A DNA stretch of 64,000 nt from Pseudochryseolinea flava (GTDB lineage Bacteria > Bacteroidota > Bacteroidia > Cytophagales > Cyclobacteriaceae), in the NCBI RefSeq assembly GCF_003286915.1, contig NZ_QMFY01000002.1, forward strand, positions 62,001 to 126,000, written 5' to 3'. A program made the position numbers and the translations under genes. The notes beneath the pieces are model-generated. The model was not told the DNA's origin and searched no databases. It saw only the letters and a list, made by a program, of their open reading frames with translations. Below are positions 38,035 through 47,149 of this stretch, piece by piece (the first letter of the stretch is position 1; each line of letters starts with the position of its first letter).

Positions 38035-40296
38035 TTAACGATGCAAGTGCTTGCGCAAGTAAATTGCAGTTTCAGATGTTTCGTCTTGAAGAAGACCTTC
38101 GACTGTACCTTCATACATCAATTGTCCGCCATACTTTCCTGCCCCCGGACCGATGTCAATAATCCAATCAGCCTGACTAATAATATCCAGATTATGCTCA
38201 ATGACAATAAGCGTATTCTTTTTTTCCACAAGGTGCTGCAGCACGTTCATCAACTTATCGGTATCTGATGGGTGTAAACCTGTGCTTGGTTCATCAAGTA
38301 CCAGGATCTCGTGCGTTGTTGAAAGTTCTCGCGTCAACTTCAAACGCTGACGTTCACCACCAGAGAACGTGTTAAGCCTTTGGCCAAGTTTGAGGTAGTC
38401 CATACCAAGCTCTGTTAACAGATCGAACTTTCTAACAAAGTCGTGTCCGTCAAAAAATTCCCGCGCCTCATTCGTAGAGAGATTTAATACATCGACGATT
38501 GTTTTTCCATTGTAGGTATACGTCAGCACCTCTGGATTAAAACCACTGCCCATACACACCTCGCATGGCTGTTCAATGTCTTCCATAAATGCAAGATCTA
38601 TCTTCTCAGTACCCTGGCCGTTACAATTTGAACATGCTCCTTCACTATTATTGCTGAACAAACGATTCGATACTTTATTTGCGCGGGCAAACATATTCCG
38701 AATTTGGTCTGAGATATCCAGGTAGGTTAATAGATTAGAACGAATGCTCCCTCCCACAGCGGATTGATCAATAATTCTGACTTCGGGATATTGCTTCGGA
38801 AAGACTTTGCTGATCAATGTGCTTTTACCGGAACCTGCAACGCCGGTGACCACTGTAAGCACGTTCTTAGGAATAGCTATTGAAATATTTTGCAGATTAT
38901 GAAGCTTGGCATTTTTTATTCTTACGAATTCCTGCGCGCGCCGAGGATTTGTGTTGATCATTCTTTTGCGAGAAAAGTATTCTCCTGTTTTTCCACTTGA
39001 GCTACGCAGCCCGTCGAATTCACCTTCATAAATTATTTGACCTCCACCGCTTCCGGAAAGTGGCCCCATGTCAACAATGTGATCCGCCATACGAATCAGG
39101 TCGGGATCGTGCTCAACTATTAAAACCGTATTGCCTTTGTTGGCAATATCCCGAATGATTCGTGAAATGTTATCAAGATCCTTCGGGTGTAATCCAACAC
39201 TAGGCTCGTCAAAAATGTACAACAGGTTTTCCAAACTATTTCCCAAATGCCGCACCATTTTAATGCGTTGAGACTCCCCGCCAGACAACGTGTTTGTCGT
39301 CCTATCTAATGTCAGATACTGGAGTCCGTTTGTCACCATGTTTTGCAATTTCTTTTCAAGCTCGTGCAGAACAGTTTCAAGCGAAGATGATTTCAGCGAC
39401 TTAACAAAAGAAAGCAATTCATCAATTGGTAAGGCTGAACAATCCGCGATGCTCTTACCGTTAATCTTATTACTAAGAATCTTTTTATTTAATCTGCTAC
39501 CTTTACACTCTGGACAAACGTTGGTAATCAGAATTTTTTCCAACTCCTTTTTACGTTTCACATGTTCTGTCGAGTCTTTTCGAAGAATATCATTTTGTAT
39601 GCGTGGTATAATCCCCTGATACATCATCGTCTTTCCCCATTCGCGCGACGGCTTTGCAGGCTTATGCTCTTCTGAATGAAGTAGTAGCTCCCACTCCTTC
39701 TTTGTGTAATCCTTTAACTTTTTATCATTGTTGAAATAGCCTGAGTTTGTATAGCGCAACCAGCGAAAACCTCCCGGCTGAAATGTTGGAAATAAAATCG
39801 CTCCATCATTAAGTGATTTAGTTTTATCGATCAATGCTTCCACGTTAATATCACTAACATATCCAAGTCCCTGACATCTCGGGCACATACCTTGAGGATG
39901 ATTGAATGAGAACACAAATGAATATCCCACAAACGGTTTTCCCATCCGGGAGAAAAGCAATCGTAACGACGCATAGATGTCCGTTGCTGTACCTACCGTG
40001 GATCGCGCATTCCCGCCTAATCTTTTTTGATTGACGATTACGGGAACATTTAAGTGTTCGATCTTATCGACATCCGGTACGCCTAATTGTGCAAGTCGAT
40101 TTCTCACAAAACTGCTTTGCGTTTCATTGATTTGTCGTTGCGCTTCCGCACCAATCGTCTCAAATACAAGGGAGGACTTCCCCGATCCAGAAACGCCGGT
40201 AAAGACCGTGATCTTATTCTTCGGTATCTCCAGCGAAATATTCTTAAGGTTATTTTGTCGTGCCCTTACAACTTTAATTGAATTCATGCAGCTCAT
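38035..40296 (-). CDS. Short UvrA-like ABC ATPase (UvrA2/DrrC type)
   Basis: A 753-residue double-ABC protein with UvrA organisation: Walker A GVSGSGKSSL near residue 35 and GVAGSGKSTL near residue 490; signature LSGGESQR and FSGGERQRLK; Walker B YIFDEPSVGLHP and LVLDEPSTGLHP; zinc-finger modules CPRCQGLG and CSNCNGQG. At ~750 residues it lacks much of the UvrB-binding insertion of canonical ~940-residue UvrA, like the DrrC and UvrA2 proteins linked to drug or DNA-adduct tolerance. It probably binds modified DNA without full excision activity. A second ATG lies three codons downstream. A 149-bp piece of its 3' part is duplicated at 34.2 kb. Confidence 0.9.
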   Translation of the reverse strand: MSCMNSIKVVRARQNNLKNISLEIPKNKITVFTGVSGSGKSSLVFETIGAEAQRQINETQSSFVRNRLAQLGVPDVDKIEHLNVPVIVNQKRLGGNARSTVGTATDIYASLRLLFSRMGKPFVGYSFVFSFNHPQGMCPRCQGLGYVSDINVEALIDKTKSLNDGAILFPTFQPGGFRWLRYTNSGYFNNDKKLKDYTKKEWELLLHSEEHKPAKPSREWGKTMMYQGIIPRIQNDILRKDSTEHVKRKKELEKILITNVCPECKGSRLNKKILSNKINGKSIADCSALPIDELLSFVKSLKSSSLETVLHELEKKLQNMVTNGLQYLTLDRTTNTLSGGESQRIKMVRHLGNSLENLLYIFDEPSVGLHPKDLDNISRIIRDIANKGNTVLIVEHDPDLIRMADHIVDMGPLSGSGGGQIIYEGEFDGLRSSSGKTGEYFSRKRMINTNPRRAQEFVRIKNAKLHNLQNISIAIPKNVLTVVTGVAGSGKSTLISKVFPKQYPEVRIIDQSAVGGSIRSNLLTYLDISDQIRNMFARANKVSNRLFSNNSEGACSNCNGQGTEKIDLAFMEDIEQPCEVCMGSGFNPEVLTYTYNGKTIVDVLNLSTNEAREFFDGHDFVRKFDLLTELGMDYLKLGQRLNTFSGGERQRLKLTRELSTTHEILVLDEPSTGLHPSDTDKLMNVLQHLVEKKNTLIVIEHNLDIISQADWIIDIGPGAGKYGGQLMYEGTVEGLLQDETSETAIYLRKHLHR

Positions 40297-40480
40297 CTAC
40301 AGTAATACTGTACCAAGGTGATCCATCCAAAAAGACAGTAACATCGTCTTTGCAATTCGTGTGATTGATCCCCTATTTGGGTAATGAAGGCAACATCGCG
40401 AAGGGCTGCATGTTTGATTAAATATTCGAACACAACGCATTTTTTTCCAGCGCAGCTTGGGTCATAAGATCAGACTTATG

Positions 40481-41254
40481 CTAACGTTCTATGTCGCGAA
40501 ATTTCTTTTCAAGATACGAACGAGTAACGGGCAAAAAACCGTTTTGACCGAGCGCCTCATATTTTGTTACAAATCCCAGAAGAGTCGAAAGCACCTTCTC
40601 GACAACATGTTTGTTGTTATTGAGAATATTTTTTTGATACCTGTCAAGAACATCGCAAGCATTGTCATAGTACTCCTCAAGCAGCTTATCGATGACCACG
40701 AATTCGCCTAAAGACAGGAAGAAATCTTGAAGTCGTGTCCATTCTTCGAGCTGTACCCATTCATCTACGCGATAGACAAGTTTTTGATATCCTTTACCGG
40801 AATTGAATTGGAGCAATGGCAAAAAATTGAACTCGTTAAGAATGTTGTTTTTATAGATCAAAAAAAATTGCGTGATACTCGAATTCCGAAAAGAATCATA
40901 ATCACTTATGAAGTAATTTGACAGACCGTGTTTTCTCGCGTGGTGTTCTAATGTATCGAACATTGAAAGCTGAGAAGAAAGATATCCATGAATTTCCGTT
41001 AACGCTGCCATGAGCATAGAATTCAGTTTTAACTGACCTTCGTCGTCGTGGGTAGCCTGTTCATTTAAGGTGGCGAGACTCTTGATTACGCGTTGGTATT
41101 GATTAAAATGAATTTCAATGGCACGGTCTACCGGGAAGACAAGGCTGCTGTAGGCTTTATAGTCGTCACTTGAAATGTAGCGCTTGACTTCATGTTGAAT
41201 AAGATTTAACCGTGAATTTGAAAGGTGGTCAAGCTTATCATTGAACGAAAACAT
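40481..41254 (-). CDS. Helical cytoplasmic protein of unknown function
   Basis: A 257-residue, almost entirely helical and soluble protein (EHHARKHGLSNYFISDYDSF, KLLEEYYDNACDVLDRYQKN) without membrane segments, signal peptide or recognised motif. I considered the RteC regulator family because of size and composition, but the characteristic repeats are absent. It is monocistronic, with 184 bp to the uvrA-like gene and a divergent PAP2 gene upstream. The composition makes it a real gene; the function is open. Confidence 0.65.
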   Translation of the reverse strand: MFSFNDKLDHLSNSRLNLIQHEVKRYISSDDYKAYSSLVFPVDRAIEIHFNQYQRVIKSLATLNEQATHDDEGQLKLNSMLMAALTEIHGYLSSQLSMFDTLEHHARKHGLSNYFISDYDSFRNSSITQFFLIYKNNILNEFNFLPLLQFNSGKGYQKLVYRVDEWVQLEEWTRLQDFFLSLGEFVVIDKLLEEYYDNACDVLDRYQKNILNNNKHVVEKVLSTLLGFVTKYEALGQNGFLPVTRSYLEKKFRDIER

Positions 41255-41374
41255 AGATCAAAATACATTTCACGACAAGTTAATAAACCGGCTGCATAAT
41301 CCTATTTACAGTACACAATAGGGGTATCTGTCAATTGAGTTGTCTTCTATAAAAATGCATTTATCCGTATCCCC

Positions 41375-42316
41375 ATGTACCTAGTTCCTAACTCGCTTGT
41401 CTCAGCTCTGGCGTTCACGATGTTTTCCACAATTTACCTAAGAGCGCAGTCAATCATCCAAACTGACAGAAGAAACATTGTTGACCACACCATGGCAATT
41501 GAACCTGCAATGACAAAAGATTCAAGTCTGGACTCAACTCGAAACAAGTTTCCAGTAGCCCGGGCGTTGAATTACAAGTTCACGTCAGCGCACCATTCGC
41601 GAACCCGTTATTTCGACAGTGACGTCCCGATGTTCCAAACAGAACCGTCTTTTAGAGACATCTCGATAAAGTCAGCCGCGCTCCGACGTACGTTTATAGC
41701 GCCAGTATTGTTTATGGCCGCAGGGCTATCAACATTAGGCGACGATAATGATGATAACTATGAGATTCGAGAAGAAAGAAACAGACATCTACCCAACTTC
41801 CGCTATCGTGCGGATGACTACTTACAGCATTCGCCTATTATCGTAGTTTACGGACTAAATTGGCTTGGTGTAAAAGGTAAAAATGACTTCGCTAATCGTA
41901 CAGCACTTTTGATCAAGTCTGAGATGCTTGTCGGAATGTTAACATTTTCTTTAAAGCGAATAACCGAAGTACCCAGACCAGATACGAAAGAATTAACATC
42001 CTTCCCTTCCGGACACACAGCTCAGGCATTTGCCGCGGCAACATTTATGGCCAAGGAATATGGACATAAAAGCATATGGTATAGCATTGGCGCGTATACA
42101 GTGGCCACCGGCGTCGGTGCGATGCGCGTCATGAATAACAGACATTGGGTTTCTGATGTTCTTATGGGAGCTGGTATTGGAATCCTGTCTACAAACCTTG
42201 TTTACCTCACGCACCAGTACCGCTGGGGGAATAAGATGAAAGGTAGTAAAACGAGTGTCATGCCATCTTACGACGGCCAAACCGGAATGGTTAACATTAT
42301 ACATCGCATTCGTTAG
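41375..42316 (+). CDS. PAP2-family membrane phosphatase
   Basis: A 313-residue protein with a signal or anchor at the N-terminus and a ~90-residue linker before the phosphatase domain. The three PAP2 motifs are present: KRITEVPRP near residue 193, FPSGHTAQAF near residue 209 and MNNRHWVSDVLMGAG near residue 252 (catalytic His in PSGHT and in RHWVSD). It should dephosphorylate a lipid phosphate such as undecaprenyl pyrophosphate or phosphatidate at the periplasmic face. It is the only gene on the plus strand here before the copper block. Confidence 0.92.
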   Translation: MYLVPNSLVSALAFTMFSTIYLRAQSIIQTDRRNIVDHTMAIEPAMTKDSSLDSTRNKFPVARALNYKFTSAHHSRTRYFDSDVPMFQTEPSFRDISIKSAALRRTFIAPVLFMAAGLSTLGDDNDDNYEIREERNRHLPNFRYRADDYLQHSPIIVVYGLNWLGVKGKNDFANRTALLIKSEMLVGMLTFSLKRITEVPRPDTKELTSFPSGHTAQAFAAATFMAKEYGHKSIWYSIGAYTVATGVGAMRVMNNRHWVSDVLMGAGIGILSTNLVYLTHQYRWGNKMKGSKTSVMPSYDGQTGMVNIIHRIR

Positions 42317-42598
42317 CCTGTACGTCGCATTGGTCGGCAAATGTCGACTTCAGGAGCAATGAATTTTGTAGTCGATAGTGATTCGATATTACGGCTACGC
42401 AGCGCCGGCTGCTGAACTACCGAAGAAGCGTGCAAAAAATCTCAGCACAAACAGGACTGGCTCACGAATACCATGTAGATGCTTTAACTTAAACTACTTT
42501 AAATCTGAATATTTGAATCATTATTCAAGAAATTATGTAATCCCCACCGAGAATTGTATAACGTAGCCGACAGCAAAAACGCTACCTTTACGCATCCT

Positions 42599-43177
42599 AT
42601 GACTACTCTTTTTATAAAAAACATGGTATGCAACCGCTGCATAATGGTTGTGAAGCAGGAACTGGAACGCCAGGGTTTGCATCCTGAGAAAGTTACGTTG
42701 GGAGAGGTTACCATTAGGGAAGAAAGTCTAACACCGGCGCAGGAAGACACGCTTAATAATGCACTGGTAAACCTTGGGTTTGAACGCATCGATGACAGAA
42801 AGGCCAGGTTGATTGATGCTATCAAAAGCAAGATCATTCAAATGATTCATCACACTGACAAAGTTGATCTGAAAGTAAATTGGTCAAGCCTACTTTCGGA
42901 GGAGATGCATTATGAATACAACTACTTAAGCAATTTGTTTTCAAGTTTCGAAGGTGTAACGCTCGAGCAATACATCATCAAACAGAAAATTGAAAAAGTA
43001 AAAGAGTTACTTTTTTATGATGAATTAAGTCTCAGTGAGATCGCAAATAAACTTGGATACAGCAGCGTTGCACACCTCTCCAATCAATTTAAAAAGATAA
43101 CAGGATTCACGCCTTCGGACATGAAAAAGTCGAGGAACATTGACCAGAATCGAAAACCCCTCGATTCAATCTCTTAA
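42599..43177 (+). CDS. AraC-family regulator with N-terminal HMA-like domain, copper-block copy
   Basis: I take the ATG at 42599 as start (193 residues), because it aligns with the paralogue at 7887; the frame opens 15 codons earlier. Residues 1-65 form a heavy-metal-associated-like ferredoxin fold with an intact CNRC pair in MVCNRCIMVV, and residues ~95-185 form an AraC helix-turn-helix pair (LSEIANKLGYSSVAHLSNQF). A metal-binding sensor joined to a DNA-binding output in one chain is a simple one-component copper sensor. It directly precedes copA on the same strand (307-bp gap), which supports control of the copper block. The metal is inferred from context. Confidence 0.85.
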   Translation: MTTLFIKNMVCNRCIMVVKQELERQGLHPEKVTLGEVTIREESLTPAQEDTLNNALVNLGFERIDDRKARLIDAIKSKIIQMIHHTDKVDLKVNWSSLLSEEMHYEYNYLSNLFSSFEGVTLEQYIIKQKIEKVKELLFYDELSLSEIANKLGYSSVAHLSNQFKKITGFTPSDMKKSRNIDQNRKPLDSIS

Positions 43178-43484
43178 AATTTGGAAGTCTTGCAGGGAAT
43201 TTTGTAACGCACGTCTTCCTAGTTGCGCGCACGTTGATACATAATTTCAAAACAATGGCATCCGCAAGGAACTTATCGGACGCTCGCCATCTTGTTTCAA
43301 AGATGTGCGAGCTTCCACGCAAAGGCTGGCTAATCAAGCACGGTAGAAACTTCTGATTAAGAATAACGAACTAAGAAATATTTCGAAGTCGAGGAATCAT
43401 ATAAATCAAAGGCGCTAAAGTATAAAACCAAAAGTCTACTCACCCTGTATAATTGTTGTATAGAAAAGCATAAAGGAAGAGACA
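43178..43484. promoter_or_regulatory. Upstream region of copA
   Basis: The 307-bp spacer between the regulator and copA should hold the copA promoter and an AraC-type operator. The start codon is preceded by AAAGGAAGAGACA, a good ribosome-binding site for this genome. A frame on the minus strand (43107-43337) is a shadow. Confidence 0.4.
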
Positions 43485-45737
43485 ATGTCTGCAGCAAATC
43501 AAATACAAAATAAAAAGATCAACGGGCAGTATAAGCGCGAAACATTTCCTGTTTTGGAAATGAGTTGTGCAGCTTGTGCTGTAAGTGTTGAGTCCATGTT
43601 AAAATCAACAGTGGGCGTGAAAGACGCAGGCGTCAACTTTGCAAATCAAACTGCATGGGTTGAATACGATTCAAAACTCGCCAAACCAGCGGATCTACAG
43701 AACTCGGTAAGATCGATCGGCTATGATCTAGTCGTTGATGTAGAAGATCCACAGGCCGTGCAAGAAGAAGCCCAACGTAAACATTACGAAGCGGTGAAGC
43801 ATCGCACAATCTGGTCGAGCATTCTTTCTATGCCAGTGGTGATTATCGGCATGTTCTTCATGGACATGCCATACGGTTCCTACATTTCAATGGTACTCAC
43901 AGCGCCCGTCGTTTTCTATTTTGGTCGCAACTTCTTTGTCAATGCATGGAAGCAGGCTCGACACGGCAAAGCCAACATGGATACACTCGTAGCGCTGTCA
44001 ACTGGAATTGCGTTTGTATTCAGTGTTTTTAATACTTTCTTTCCGGACTTCTGGCATTCAAGGGGAATGCATGCTCATGTCTACTTTGAAGCTGCTGCTG
44101 TTGTGATTGCTTTTATTTCACTGGGAAAACTTCTCGAAGAAAAAGCTAAGTCAAATACTTCTTCTGCCATGAAAAAACTGATGGGCCTGCAGCCTAAGAC
44201 CGTTCGCGCAATTATAGACGGCACTGAACATGAGATTCCAATCGCATCCGTAAAGGTAGGATACACGATTCAAGTGCGGCCAGGTGAGAAAATCCCGGTG
44301 GATGGTGTCGTTATCAACGGGTCTTCATTCGTGGACGAAAGTATGATCTCAGGCGAACCAGTGGCGGTTGAAAAGAAAAATGGTGAAAAGGTTTTTGCGG
44401 GAACGATCAACCAAAAAGGAAGCTTTCTATTTAACGCAGAGAAAGTCGGAGGCGACACCATTCTTGCGCAGATCATCAAAATGGTGCAGCAGGCTCAAGG
44501 CAGCAAAGCACCGGTACAAAAACTGGTCGACAAAATCGCTGGCGTTTTTGTGCCCGTTGTTATCGTCATTGCAATTCTAACTTTTATAACCTGGATGATC
44601 GTTGGTGGAGATAACGCATTCACTTACGCTTTGCTCAATTCAGTTACGGTGCTTGTGATTGCATGTCCCTGCGCGCTTGGCCTCGCTACACCAACCGCGA
44701 TTATGGTTGGCGTTGGCAAGGGAGCTGAAAATAATATTCTTATTAAGGACGCTGAAAGTTTAGAGTTAGCGCACAAAGTAAATGTCGTTATCCTTGACAA
44801 AACCGGCACAATCACTGAAGGGAAACCTGTCGTCACTGATTTAGTTTGGACCAATGGTGAAGCAAGTGTAAGAGAAAAACAAATCTTATATACGCTTGAG
44901 TCACAGTCCGAGCATCCACTAGCAGAAGCGGTTTTGAACAATCTCAAGTCGGAGTCTATTTCGGCAATCATGCTCGACTCATTTGAGAGTGTTACTGCGC
45001 GAGGTGTTAAAGGGACTATTGATGATAAAAACTATTTTGTTGGAAACCGAAAACTGATCGCTGAGAACAAAGTGAACATCTCCATTGAAATCAGCACACT
45101 GACTACCAAACTGCAATCTGAAGCGAAAACGGTGGTATATTTTTCAGACAATCATAGCGTCCTTGCGGTCGTCGCTATCGCGGACAAAATTAAGGCGACG
45201 TCAAAAGCAGCAATTGAATCACTGCACAACAAAGGCATCGAGGTATACATGCTCACTGGAGACAATGAGCAAACGGCAAAAGCTGTAGCGAACGAGGTCG
45301 GGTTAAAACACTTCAAAGCCGAAGTATTGCCGTCTGACAAAGCTCAGTTTGTGAAAGCGCTTCAAGCAGAAGGAAAAGTCGTTGCCATGGTTGGCGATGG
45401 AATCAATGACTCCCACGCATTGGCCGAAGCTGACGTGAGCATTGCAATGGGAAAAGGATCAGATATCGCGATGGATGTCGCGAAGATGACATTGATAACA
45501 TCAGATCTTCAGTCTATTCCAAAGGCGTTAAATCTTTCAACGAAGACTGTTATCGGAATAAAACAGAATCTTTTCTGGGCATTTATCTATAATGTTATCG
45601 GAATTCCGTTGGCCGCAGGAGTATTGTATCCCGTGAACGGTTTCTTACTTGATCCGATGATTGCCGGTGCCGCGATGGCGTTGAGCTCGGTAAGCGTGGT
45701 AGGCAACAGTTTAAGACTACGCGCAGCGAAGATATAA
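43485..45737 (+). CDS. copA: Copper-exporting P1B-type ATPase CopA
   Basis: A 750-residue heavy-metal ATPase. It has one N-terminal HMA domain (CxxC at C28/C31 in MSCAACAVS), eight membrane helices, the ion-binding CPC motif (C394-P-C396 in CPCALGLATPTA), the phosphorylation loop DKTGT (D438) and GDGINDSHALA near the C-terminus. The CPC motif and the YN and MxxxS-type residues of the last two helices (FIYNVIGIPLAAG, MALSSVSVVGNSLRLR) indicate Cu(I). It pumps copper from cytoplasm to periplasm, where the RND pump and the oxidase encoded downstream can take over. It is preceded by the HMA-AraC regulator and followed by two mini-HMA genes. Confidence 0.97.
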   Translation: MSAANQIQNKKINGQYKRETFPVLEMSCAACAVSVESMLKSTVGVKDAGVNFANQTAWVEYDSKLAKPADLQNSVRSIGYDLVVDVEDPQAVQEEAQRKHYEAVKHRTIWSSILSMPVVIIGMFFMDMPYGSYISMVLTAPVVFYFGRNFFVNAWKQARHGKANMDTLVALSTGIAFVFSVFNTFFPDFWHSRGMHAHVYFEAAAVVIAFISLGKLLEEKAKSNTSSAMKKLMGLQPKTVRAIIDGTEHEIPIASVKVGYTIQVRPGEKIPVDGVVINGSSFVDESMISGEPVAVEKKNGEKVFAGTINQKGSFLFNAEKVGGDTILAQIIKMVQQAQGSKAPVQKLVDKIAGVFVPVVIVIAILTFITWMIVGGDNAFTYALLNSVTVLVIACPCALGLATPTAIMVGVGKGAENNILIKDAESLELAHKVNVVILDKTGTITEGKPVVTDLVWTNGEASVREKQILYTLESQSEHPLAEAVLNNLKSESISAIMLDSFESVTARGVKGTIDDKNYFVGNRKLIAENKVNISIEISTLTTKLQSEAKTVVYFSDNHSVLAVVAIADKIKATSKAAIESLHNKGIEVYMLTGDNEQTAKAVANEVGLKHFKAEVLPSDKAQFVKALQAEGKVVAMVGDGINDSHALAEADVSIAMGKGSDIAMDVAKMTLITSDLQSIPKALNLSTKTVIGIKQNLFWAFIYNVIGIPLAAGVLYPVNGFLLDPMIAGAAMALSSVSVVGNSLRLRAAKI

Positions 45738-45900
45738 ACATGCTTGAAGTCGTATAAATCAAACGGATAAAGAGTCAGCGATTCCCGATGTATGAAGGGA
45801 TCAAAATCAAGACGCGTGCGTAATTATATAAATCGTTCCAGCTATAATGTAAAGCTTTCAGCACGTCGATTGCGTTAATTTACATATAACAATGAACATC

Positions 45901-46098
45901 ATGGAAACGATACAACTCACCATTCCGAATATGAAAAGCTCTCATTGCCAAATGACTGTAACTAATTCAGTTAAGGCCATTGGCGGCACCGTGAAGTCAG
46001 TGTCACCAACAAATGCGGAGATTGAATTGAACAATGGACTTACCAAGGATGCGGTGGTACAGGCGATTCAAAAAGCCGGGTATAACGTTGTGAATTGA
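45901..46098 (+). CDS. Mini HMA-domain protein lacking the CxxC motif
   Basis: A ~65-residue ferredoxin-like HMA protein (ATG at 45901 preferred over 45892). The metal loop reads NMKSSHCQM: only the second cysteine of CxxC remains, with Ser-His in place of the first. The rest, AIQKAGYNVVN, is normal for the family. It may bind Cu(I) with His-Cys or have lost metal binding and serve in regulation or protein contact. It follows copA by about 160 bp and precedes a normal CxxC copy. Confidence 0.8.
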   Translation: METIQLTIPNMKSSHCQMTVTNSVKAIGGTVKSVSPTNAEIELNNGLTKDAVVQAIQKAGYNVVN

Positions 46099-46118
46099 AT
46101 ACTTAACTTTGAATAAAA

Positions 46119-46325
46119 ATGGAAACAACTAAATTCAAAACAAACATAAAGTGCTCGGGATGCGTTGCGACAGTAACTCCTTTCCTGAACGAAGCTTTAG
46201 GCGAAGACAAATGGGAAGTTGATTACAACAACCCATCAAAAGTTCTAACGGTAGTCGGAGAAAAGGATAATGCAAAGGTAATCCAGGCGGTTGAGAAGGC
46301 GGGGTATAAGGCAGAGGTGCTTTAG
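46119..46325 (+). CDS. Mini HMA-domain metallochaperone
   Basis: A 68-residue single HMA domain with the intact loop NIKCSGCVAT and the closing KAGYKAEVL. It is a soluble copper chaperone of the CopZ/Atx1 type that would hand Cu(I) to CopA. It is 20 bp downstream of the variant HMA gene on the same strand. Confidence 0.88.
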   Translation: METTKFKTNIKCSGCVATVTPFLNEALGEDKWEVDYNNPSKVLTVVGEKDNAKVIQAVEKAGYKAEVL

Positions 46326-46645
46326 TAAAACGCCTTTACAACTTAGGGTCGTGGGCACTTAGCTTACGGCGAATATTGACCCGGGGGAAAAACTTTGTCA
46401 CTAGCGATCAAGAGTGTAATTCAAAGTTTAAAGTTGCAGGCTACAAGCCTTCGGGCTACGGGCTGTGGCTGTGACTTTCGTCATACAGGCTATCGTAGAA
46501 ACTAGATTTCCTCCGGACACTACCAATAGCTTACGGCTTTTTTTTGTAGTTGGCCGCATTTCCTGGCCTTTTCACGGAATTCTATAACGCGATAATCGTA
46601 AAGTATAAATCCAAAATCCGATAATTACGTTACATTTGGGTATCA
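46326..46645. other. Spacer with a low-complexity dispersed repeat
   Basis: No gene. At about 46434-46480 lies a sequence of the type GTTGCAGGCTACAAGCC, which recurs in altered form at 51740-51770 (start of the cusB-like gene). Downstream AGCTTACGG is followed by a T-run near 46540, a weak possible terminator. Confidence 0.4.
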
Positions 46646-47053
46646 ATGAAGGCATTGCGCTCCATATCAGCTGTTTTACTAGCCATCCTGGTGCTGGTTT
46701 CATCAACCAGTTTCGTTGTCGGTATGCATATCTGCATGGGCGAAGTTCAGAACGTTGCTTTGTTTGGTAAAGCGGATGGCTGCCTAAAAGAAAAGGCCCT
46801 TCCGAAGTGCCATAAGCACATGAAACCAGCATGCTGCGAAGACGAAGTTGTGTATCACGAAGGAACGGACTTCAAAGCATCAATCGACCATATCCATATC
46901 GCGGCACCTGTACCGATGGACCTTGCGTTGCCTGTGATTCTTATAGCTGAAGTTATACCGGCATCTCCTGTTGCCCGCACATATTTTTACAATTACGATC
47001 CGCCTTTGCGATCTTGTGACCTTACGGTCGAGCATCAACTGTTTCTAATCTGA
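46646..47053 (+). CDS. HYC_CC_PP family small exported protein
   Basis: A 135-residue protein with an N-terminal hydrophobic segment (LLAILVLVSSTSFVVG) and cysteine/histidine clusters in the order MHICMG, KCHKHMKPACCEDE, and a late YDPP. This is the spacing of the HYC_CC_PP family, which sits before CusA-like pumps in Bacteroidota; here the first motif is HIC instead of HYC. It probably binds copper in the periplasm or at the membrane and delivers it to the pump. It is the immediate upstream neighbour of the RND gene (97 bp). Confidence 0.88.
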   Translation: MKALRSISAVLLAILVLVSSTSFVVGMHICMGEVQNVALFGKADGCLKEKALPKCHKHMKPACCEDEVVYHEGTDFKASIDHIHIAAPVPMDLALPVILIAEVIPASPVARTYFYNYDPPLRSCDLTVEHQLFLI

Positions 47054-47149
47054 TTTCCGCTTCGCTCTGAAGAGTATTAAGCTCTTCATGTAATCGCTAT
47101 TTTCTAACGCGATCACAGTAATTCTCTTTTACAATCTTCATTTTAAGTC

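Noticed and set aside
40481-41254. RteC-family regulator
   Set aside because: Size and helicity are similar, but I could not find the characteristic conserved segments, so the protein is left unassigned.
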